This document shows, piece after piece, positions 56,831-64,000 of a DNA stretch of 64,000 nucleotides. The notes beneath the pieces are model-generated. The model was given only the letters and a program-made list of their open reading frames with translations, did not search any database and was not told the DNA's origin. The DNA comes from Phellopilus nigrolimitatus. Taxonomy: Eukaryota > Basidiomycota > Agaricomycetes > Hymenochaetales > Hymenochaetaceae. Position numbers and translations under genes: made by a program. Numbering within the stretch: position 1 is the first letter of the stretch; the number at the start of each line of letters is the position of its first letter. Where the stretch lies: contig JAJOHG010000032.1 of the NCBI GenBank assembly GCA_021029095.1, forward strand, positions 1 to 64,000. The letters run 5' to 3'.

Positions 56831-58125
56831 ATGGCCAGCCTGAGTGCTACCCTTGTCGTCCTCGCTCTGGTCCTCTCTTCGATTTCTTCCGTCTACGCGT
56901 CGCCTTTTCGCGTCGTTCGCGAGTCAGCGAAGCGGGACGATATCCCTACGCTCACCGACTCTCAAGTTGCTGCGTTCAGGCCGTACACGTATTTCGCGAG
57001 CGCGGCGTACTGCACCCCGAATACGACGATCAACTGGACTTGTGGCTGTCAGTCTTCCTTTGTGTCCTAAAGCGCATCGTGAGCGACCCCGAACTTCCCT
57101 GAAATCTCATTCTGTCTTAAAGCCCACTGCGAAGAGAACTCGGGTTTTATGCCGACCGCGTCTGGCGGAGACGGTAACGAAACGCAGTACTGTGAGTGAT
57201 AAACAACAACATTTCCTCCCTTCGCTGTCTAATCGATTCCAACCTCATTTTTCTTTTGTATATCAGGGTATGTAGGATACGACCCCACGCTCGACACTGT
57301 CCTTGTCGCGCACCAAGGAACAGCTTCCATGTATGTTTTCTTTTTAAAGTATGCAATCCACCTTTCCTTGAGCTACAAATTCAGCATCGCGGATTTCATC
57401 GACGTGGACTTCTTCCTCGAGAGCCTCGACCCAGTGCTCTTCCCGGGGATCAGCCCGTCTATCAAAGCCCACAACGGCTTCGCGGGCGCTCATGCCCGGT
57501 AAGCTTCCCCTCCTATCCCGGCGTACATACATGTACCAGATGCATCTTCGATATCTAATCTTATCCCCAGCGCCGCGCGCGCGGTGCTTGCGGCCGCCGC
57601 GCAGACGCTCGCCGCGCACGCGGGCGCGTCCGTGACGACGGTGGGCCACTCGCTCGGCGCGGCGCTCGCGCTGCTCGACGCCGTCTTCCTCCCGCTGCAC
57701 CTCCCGCCGGGCACCGCGCTCCGGTTCGTCGGGTATGGCCTCCCGCGCGTGGGCAACGCGGCGTTCGCGGACTACGTCGGCGCGCGCGCGCACGGGGCGG
57801 ACGTGACGCACGTCAATAACAGGCGGGACCCCGTCCCGATCGTGCCCGGCCGGGCGCTCGGGTTCCGCCATCCCGCCGGGGAGGTGCATATACAGGCGTC
57901 GGGAGCGTGGGATGCGTGTCCTGGTGCGTGGGCGGTCCGTTACCGCCTCTACTTCTATTTTTTTTCTTTTTTTGTTTGACTTGAAAGGGAGTTTTGTGCG
58001 TTGTTTGAACAGGTCGGGACGACCCTTCCGAGCTCTGTATTGTAGGCGACGTCCCGACGCTCCTCTCCTCAGATGTGTCGGACCATACTGGCCCGTACGA
58101 CGGGATTTTGATGGGCTGCACTTGA
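56831..58125 (+). CDS. Secreted class-3 lipase
   Basis: ATG 56831 was chosen because it opens a clean signal peptide (ASLSATLVVLALVLSSISSV, then YASPF). Exons: VAAFRPYTYFASAAYC; CEENSGFMPTASGGDGN; WYVGYDPTLDTVLVAHQGT; IADFIDVDFFLESLDPVLFP; and a GC-rich exon with VTTVGHSLGAALALLDAVFL, the GxSxG elbow with catalytic Ser. FVGYGLPRVGNAAFADYVG and VNNRRDPVPIVP (Asp) follow. The last exon ends DVSDHTGPYDGILMGCT (His) at 58125. The full Ser-Asp-His set and HQGT oxyanion region match fungal Lipase_3 enzymes of the Rhizomucor lipase type. It is probably extracellular triacylglycerol or ester hydrolysis. Confidence 0.9.
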
Positions 58126-59450
58126 AAATAATTGTGGGAGCTTGTGTGTATGAGGGATATCGGCGTGTTTGTTCGCTTTTATTGGGATGAGAGATGTATT
58201 ACAGATTGATGGAGATAATTAGAGCCAACGCGCGTGACAGCGTGGTTGTAGCAGCAGAAGACGATGTGAATTGCAGGGAGCTTTGCGTCAGTGGGCGGAG
58301 TGAAGCAACGGGGTTACTTAGATTTGCGAGACGAGTCAAGGTCCTTACAATTCAGAATTCTGTTGGGTAACGTAGATGTCCGGCGCACCGGTGAATAAAC
58401 AAACACACCGGCGAGTTTCCCGCTCTCGCCGCAAGTGCCCTTCTGCATCTCGACCATTTTCCGACGGATAGGAACCTACCGCCAGCTTGGCAGCCTATAT
58501 TTCAGGAATCAGGATAGACTCCAGTACAGTACATCCCCACGAGAAAAAAAGGCCCGCTATAACGCCCCGCGCGCGCAATCCTCGGTCTCCACACGAAGTT
58601 AGTACCGTTCTCCACTTGCACGGGCAGCGCTGAGGTCGTCGAGAGGTAAATTCGCTAGTCAATCGCTGGAGGGTCGGACGGGAAACCGCGCTGGTTGACC
58701 TCGGGGCTGAGCCTCTGAGCCGCTGAGCGCCGAGAGTCCGTCGTGCACGTTTGAAGGTAACCCACCCCCGGGTGCATCGTGCACGTTTGTCAGTATTCCA
58801 TTACCAATATAACAGAGAGGATGTACATGTATCAGCCCAGATATTAATTCCGCGGCCGTCGCTCGCGATCTGAGCGCAAGTAGCATCGGAGATCGTTCAA
58901 GGTCTGAGCTTATGTAATGTAATTAGATAAATCAGGCCGAGACAAAACCCAAGTTGGTGGCCATGCCGATCCGGGCATAGGCCGACAGCGGCGACGAACG
59001 GAAGCATTCCTCAGCCACAGGACAAGGTTCCCAGCTGCAACGCTGCCACGCTGGCGTCGCCGCTGTCTGTGCCGCAAAGCGCGGCCGCCTTCGCCTAGGT
59101 ACCGAGAACGCGACCGCGACCGCGATCATTCCGACTTCCAAGGCGAAAGAAAACTCGCGGCGACGCACGCCGAGGCCGACCGGCGATACAGAAGCGCGCG
59201 CCTGCGAAACATTACTTCTCCGAGACCCGCACCCGAATACAGAAAGCGCCCCCACCCACAGGCCCAGTGCTCGCTCTCAGGCGCCAGACATAAAGCACAG
59301 CCGGCACGCGGCTACGAAGGCTGCGTACCTCTTGTCCTCCGACCACCACCACCTACCCCTGCTCCTGCTCCTACCCCTGCTCCGGCTCCTGCTCGCCGAA
59401 CGTCCACTCCACAACTCATCTTCACGCTTTGTGCCCGACCCCGACGACAG
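58126..59450. other. Intergenic, no supported gene
   Basis: 1.3 kb. The C/G-rich part near 59270-59450 has long frames on several strands from base composition only and probably contains the leader of the next gene. Confidence 0.45.
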
Positions 59451-61415
59451 ATGTCCGAGCACCGCACCATGACGCTGACCGCGACGCCCAGTCCGCGCAC
59501 CACACGCAAGCGGGCGCCAAAGACGTGCGTGCTCGCCTCTCCCTCTCCTCACCGCCTCGCGAAGCGCTAACCCCGCCCCACCCGTCCCCAGCGAGTTCTG
59601 CGTCCTGATCACCACCCCGCCCCCGCTCCACCGGGCACAGGGCCTCCTCCCATCCCCGCGCGGGCGCGCGCGGCCCAGCACACACGATGCCAGCAGGTCA
59701 GTTATTACTATCAGTACGCTTGTGTCAAGTTAGGTGGCACGCTCTGACGCATACACTCCCCCGGCCGGCCGGCTATGCAGCGGCGCGTCGACAACCTCCC
59801 ATGACATCGCTCCCGGCCCGGGTGCGAACAACAACACCCACCACTCGGCGCGGCCGGCCAAACGTGTCGCGTCCCGCTCGCCCTCGCCTGCCCGAGCCCG
59901 ACCGCCGCAGCAGAAGCGTCCCAAGCGCGTCACGAGGTCCGCGCTTCCCCTCCCCCGATCGCCTTTCTGCAATATACTTACTTACTCACTTATCCTTATC
60001 TGCTACTCACCCGCAGCCCGCACCCGCCCCCTCAGGCCCGCGCAGGGGCGAGATGCGAGATGCCGAAGCCGGCGGGATCAGCCAAGGAAGCAATCGCAGA
60101 CCCCGCATCGCCTCCGCCGTCGAAGCGAAAGCTGCTGCGGGACGCGGCGGCGGCAACTCAGTCTTCTGCCGCCGTGCGCCCGCCGACGGGCCCGGGCCCG
60201 TGCACGAGCGGCCGCCGCGCGACTGCAGCGTCCGTCAGCCCGGGCTCCGCCCCGCTCAAGCTCGTGTTCAGACCCGCTTCCGTCACCGCCCCGTGCCAGG
60301 AGCACGCGAGCCGCCGTGCGAGCCCTCACACAACCGCCCGCGCCCACGCGAGCCCGCGCGTGCGGCTCCTCGTGCGCGCACCCGTGCCCGTGCCCGCTCT
60401 GCAGCTCGGCGAGCCCAGCTCCGAGACGGAGTCGTCGTCGTCGTTGTCGGGGTCAGAACCGGAGTCGGCCGGATGCAGCGCTTCGAGTTCGTCGTCGTCG
60501 GACTTGAGCACCGCGAGCACGGGGCTCCCGACGCCCGAGAACACGCCCACGCCCAAGCTGCGCCCGCTGGACGACTGCTGCGAACCCGGGGTCGTCTCCC
60601 CTTCGTCTTTCTTGTCTTCGCCGGGCTTTATCGCCGATGAGTCGTGCACTGCGGGTGCAGACGTGGACGGCTTTGGATTTGCGAATATGGGGAGAGGGAA
60701 GGGGAAGGGGAAGGGGAAGACGATTATGCCGTGGATGAATGCGCACGAGGCGCAAGACGAGTTCGATCTCGCCGACGAAGCCCAAATCGACGCCGAACTG
60801 CGCGGCGGGGGGTACGCATCGACGTCCGGCGGCGATGCTGCCGCCGAGCAAGGCGAGAAAGAAGCAGGCGGGAAAGAGAGAGCAGGTGGGAGGTGCGCGA
60901 TGTGCGCCGCCTGGCTCGCGGCGCTGCGGTCGAGCGCGCCGGCGGACAGCACGTGGCTCGCCCCTGCGCCCGCGGGGGAGTGCGAGTGGTGCCGCGCCCA
61001 TTCCGGGATCGATAATGATGATAATGGTGATGTGGGCGGAGCGCAGATGGACGTCGACGCCGACGCCGATTCCAATTCTGACGCTCGGAACACGCGTGCC
61101 GGCGCGGTCGAGCGCACGATCACGCCGGCCTCGCTCTCCGCGTCCACGCCGCTCTCCGAGCCCAGCGATCTCGAGGAGGACCTCGAGGACCTCGAGCTGC
61201 AGTATCCCAACTGGGACTGCGATGCCGACGCCGACTCCGATTGGGACACCGACGCGGGCCGGCGCGCGCAGGCGGACGCGTACGAGCGCGAGCTGCGCGC
61301 GCGCGGGCTGACGCTCCTCCCGTTCCCGTTCCTGTTCCCGCCGCCCGGAGATGACGCGCTCTACGGGCCGCTCGGGGGCTGCGGGGCCGCCGCCGGCGAG
61401 CCTGTGTCGGTGTGA
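59451..61415 (+). CDS. Low-complexity hypothetical protein
   Basis: A likely start is ATG 59451 (MSEHRTMTLTATPSPRTTRK). An intron of about 67 nt (GTGCGT...CCCCAG) joins EFCVLITTPPPLHRAQGLLP; further exons carry TTSHDIAPGPGANNN, RPPQQKRPKRVTRS and, from about 60060, one long frame to the stop at 61415. The long frame contains basic SPPPSKRKLLRD, a Ser/Asp/Glu-rich middle, MPWMNAHEAQDEFDLADEAQ, a possible small zinc site (CAMCAAWL ... CEWCRAH) and acidic repeats (DADADSDWDTD). Only the last exon is secure. I do not recognise the family; nuclear localisation is plausible from the basic clusters. Confidence 0.55.
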
Positions 61416-62059
61416 AGCTGCGGCTTCCGGATTTCCTGGCCCGGCTAGGGGGCGTCGATCTTCTCATGAAGAGCCACACATTCGGGGACCGATGGATCTT
61501 GCGGAATTGTTTTGGGACGCCGTGCGCGACGACTACCGACGACGACGCGGTCTCTTTTCACTAGGATTAGGACGGATCTTCTCTATCCTACCTCAGCGCT
61601 ATCTTGTTGTTTCCTGCTATGACCCATCTCTCACGCGCGGCCCCGAACCGATAGTGTTTGGATCTCTCGGATTTGCCTCTTGCTTTTCGTGTTTTGCTTG
61701 TTCTTTGGTTCTTGGTCCTGTATTTGTATTTTTTGTACTCTGGAATATTGGAATTTAGTAAATATTTATATTCTTTATTGGCTTTCGCGTTCCGCTGAGA
61801 CTCGTGCTAGCTGCAGCATTCTGAACCACAAACTAAGCTCAAAGATTGCCTGGCAGTGGGAGTCGTAGACGCTTGCGAGATGCAGGCATCCGATTGTCAG
61901 GTTAATCTGATCAGTCACCTCCCTTTTTTCATGCATCTTTGTAGTGGATGAAATCGGTCGGAGAGATCTGTCTACGCGACCACGCACGCGGCGCGCCGAT
62001 ATCTCGAACGCTTTCATCTACGGCAGCCGTATCCCTTTCAAATATATGTATATATATAT
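61416..62059. other. 3' flank and intergenic, no supported gene
   Basis: Includes a T-rich stretch (61680-61770) likely to be the 3' untranslated region of the preceding gene. Confidence 0.4.
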
Positions 62060-62440
62060 GTGTATATCGCGCTCGCCAAAGACAGCTACCCTCCGGCCGA
62101 CTCGTCCCTCCCCGCCGAAGGCGTAGTCCTAGCCCTCGAGTCCGCCGACGCGGTCGACGTTCAGAGTCTACAAGGAACCCCCCCCCCCCCCCCCCCCGGG
62201 GCCCCTTCTGTGCGCCCGAGCTCGCGCGCCCGCCAGCCAGATGGCCAGACGGGCCGCAGCTGCATGTAGTGCGTCCGGGTCCGGGTCGGTCAGGACGACT
62301 CCGCGCTCTAGACATCCTGCCGCGCGGCGCGGCGCGACTTGCCTGTCTGCGTGCCTCGCCTGCGCTCTCGGGACCCCGTCGCCGCCGCCGCGCTCATGCA
62401 TGCTATGCCGTGTGTCGTGAAGGCACGGCGCTATAAGCTA
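62060..62440 (+). pseudogene. Decayed BTB/POZ gene fragment with poly-C tract
   Basis: SYPPADSSLPAEGVVLALES (from about 62085) parallels the start of the BTB genes (YPLNDLSLPADGV). After one base shift FRVYKE follows, as in FKVYKN. A run of about 20 C (near 62179-62198) replaces the next part. Then QDDSAL and, one frame over, ALDIL match SENSSTLDILLR, and near 62430 RRYKLK echoes CRYKLKEEA. Several frame changes and stops mean it cannot be translated. It is the fourth member of the family in this window. Confidence 0.6.
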
Positions 62441-62557
62441 AAGCCGAAGGTCGTACTCTGCCAAGTTCGATTTCGATAGCAGCACGCAGCGATGGGTCAA
62501 TTTCTAAACATGTTTGGTGTTGCATAGTACCGGCAAGACCCCAAGCTCTCGGTCTTA

Positions 62558-63143
62558 CAGCGCTTTTACAAAACCTTGTCAGTGCGCGCAAAAAAAAAAA
62601 AAAAAGTTGCGGCCCCTCAGGGTGTGCCAAATAAGGCATTATTGCCTATTTGAGCGAAGTCGCGTCGTGATTGCCTCGTCCATTGTGCAGTTTGTTGTGT
62701 CGTGCAGCACACAGTCCGTGTCGAGCAGCTCGTAGATGCAGAACTGGAGTCAGTGGACATATGCAGAGGCACCCGCACAATGTACAGCCAAAATTTGACA
62801 TCAACTTCGCCGGTTTGCGAACTACACCGCCGTCGTCTCTGGGAGACTTTAGTCTGCAGGAGCTCATGCAGGTACAATATTACTATCTTTGTTACTATCG
62901 AGAAGCCAAAATGCCAGCAAGTGCATCAGGGTAGTAGTGGCTTATCTTGTATAGCCAAAGAGCACGGACATTCAATTCCTCACTGATCTTTCGATAGGGC
63001 ATGCATTGTACAACAACGACGAAAAAAAAAACCACGACGCGACTTCGCTCAAATAGGCAATAATGCCTTATTTGGCACACCCTGAGGGGCCGCAACTTTT
63101 TTTTTTTTTTTGCGCGCACTGACAAGGTTTTGTAAAAGCGCTG
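62558..63143. mobile_element. Fold-back MITE, 586 bp, TA target duplication
   Basis: The left arm 62558-62669 and right arm 63035-63143 are inverted repeats of about 110 bp, matching base for base by eye except for the length of an internal A/T run (about 16 versus 14) between GTGCGCGC and GTTGCGGCCCC. Ends are CAGCGCTTTTAC...GTAAAAGCGCTG, flanked by TA on both sides (62556-62557, 63144-63145), as for Tc1/mariner/pogo-type elements. The 365-bp centre has no convincing coding frame. Confidence 0.85.
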
Positions 63144-63521
63144 TAATTGATTGATTCTGAGATCGGAAAATTAGCTTGTCCAGAATTTGAGAAAATCCTC
63201 CGCTTCCCGCTGTTTTTCTTTTTCTCTTTTCTGTCGGGGGAGGATTGAGGAAAGACAAGTTCAGTAAAACCCGACTGTAGATACGTAAGGTCCAGGGAGA
63301 GCACGCGACGAAGCAAGTCACGCGATCACGTGATCGAGATTTAATTCACCTCTTCCCGTCGGTCTCGCTGAATGGCATCAGCTGGTACCTAGATAAAGCT
63401 GGAAGTCGACGGTGAATAACAAATGACTTCGATTTTGCTTGTTCCTCCTGTACACGCATCGTGTAATTACCCGTATAATCTGTACTGGTGTTCTTACGCT
63501 GCTCGTGCACTTGACTTTCTT

Positions 63522-64000
63522 CTAGTATAAGATCCTGCTGCTATTTCCCAGCAATATATTGTCAATTAGCCGCGTCTTCCCTACCCACACTGCTCCGCTG
63601 AGAATCAGTACCCGATTCTCCTCGCTGCTATTTTTTGATTCGTGGTCCCCCACAACATCAAGAGTCCATGGGTCATTCATTTCCACGTAGTCCGTGCGCA
63701 TCTCCACTCCCGAGTTCTTTGCCGTTCGCGCCTCCGTCTCTAGTAGGTCCATCGCAGCTTTGACAACGTCTCTCTTCGACGCGCTTTCAGCCCATGCTCT
63801 CTCGGCAGTCTTCAGCGACCGGTAGAGCACAGGCGCGTACATGCGTTCTTCCGGGGTGAGATATGCGTTGCGTGAGGACAAGGCGAGGCCGCCGTCTGCA
63901 GGCTGCAGCGAACGCGCAGTCGGGACGACATGCAGCGTCTGCGGCGTCGGGTGCGCGAGGAGGAGGTCCGCGACCATGCGCCGCAGGAGGAGCGCCTGCT
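63522..64000 (-). CDS. Pantoate-beta-alanine ligase, second copy (C-terminal part, runs off window)
   Basis: The minus-strand frame, open to the window edge, reads MVADLLLAHPTPQTLHVVPT and LALSSRNAYLTPEERMYAPV and ends LLGNSSRILY at 63522. It is close to 90% identical by eye to residues 210-360 of the ligase at 25817-26958, including the LSSRNAYL motif and the whole C-terminal tail. Substitutions are mostly single, and the frame is intact, so it may be a functional paralogue. The N-terminal half with HxGH lies outside the window. It is inverted relative to the first copy and 37 kb away. Confidence 0.85.
   Translation of the reverse strand, partial: QALLLRRMVADLLLAHPTPQTLHVVPTARSLQPADGGLALSSRNAYLTPEERMYAPVLYRSLKTAERAWAESASKRDVVKAAMDLLETEARTAKNSGVEMRTDYVEMNDPWTLDVVGDHESKNSSEENRVLILSGAVWVGKTRLIDNILLGNSSRILY

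Noticed and set aside
60326..61249. 307-codon minus-strand Ser-rich frame
   Set aside because: It is antisense to the acidic low-complexity plus-strand frame; such mirror frames are expected from GC-rich third positions.

Overview
The window is nuclear DNA from a filamentous basidiomycete, most likely an Agaricomycete of the polypore kind (inference). Genes are split by many 50-80 bp GT-AG introns. The gene content is typical of mushroom-forming fungi: fast-evolving F-box and BTB/POZ proteins, DUF6533-type membrane proteins and a LaeA-like methyltransferase. Gene-rich stretches are GC-rich, while transposon-rich gaps are AT-richer. All exon structures below were read by eye from frames, splice sites and family motifs, so boundaries are approximate unless an intron is given exactly.

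Left third (1-24 kb) is repeat-rich. After an F-box gene (50-1475, -) come a 39-bp inverted repeat pair, a pogo-like transposon end and a clean 859-bp non-autonomous hAT element (2888-3746) with an 8-bp target duplication. Then follow a methyltransferase gene carrying an in-frame stop (3973-5060) and an FMP52-like oxidoreductase (5871-7136). A young Ty1/copia retrotransposon (7646-13392, identical 567-bp LTRs, one frameshift in pol) is joined by two bases to a 314-bp miniature LTR element (13395-13708). Its identical 111-bp LTRs each hold a 72-nt tRNA-like unit with A box, B box and T4 terminator. The pair is flanked as one block by ACCAAC. Next is a segmental duplication of a DUF6533 membrane-protein gene plus the 3' end of an F-box gene (13.9-15.8 + 19.3-19.5 kb versus 19.6-21.8 kb). 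One copy is split by 3.5 kb containing an unrecognised two-domain-less gene; the other membrane-protein copy has a frameshift.

Middle (24-36 kb) holds compact housekeeping genes: the RNase P subunit RPP40 and pantoate-beta-alanine ligase head to head with 20 bp between start codons, a small coiled-coil protein, and two tandem BTB genes. That BTB duplication also copied the shared promoter and first exon of tubulin-folding cofactor B, leaving an orphan exon. The intact cofactor B and a SET6-like SET-domain gene follow.

Right-middle (35.5-50.5 kb) holds three large regulatory genes: an Snt2-like BAH/PHD/ELM2/SANT/GATA chromatin reader, a Doa4-like rhodanese-USP deubiquitinase and an Nto1/BRPF-like PHD-bromodomain-PWWP protein with a 15-nt microexon. 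Right end (51-64 kb) has a BTB gene with a frame break, an FAD phenol-hydroxylase-like monooxygenase, a secreted class-3 lipase and a long low-complexity protein. It also has a decayed BTB relic with a poly-C tract, a 586-bp fold-back element with TA target duplication, and the C-terminal part of a second pantoate-beta-alanine ligase running off the window.
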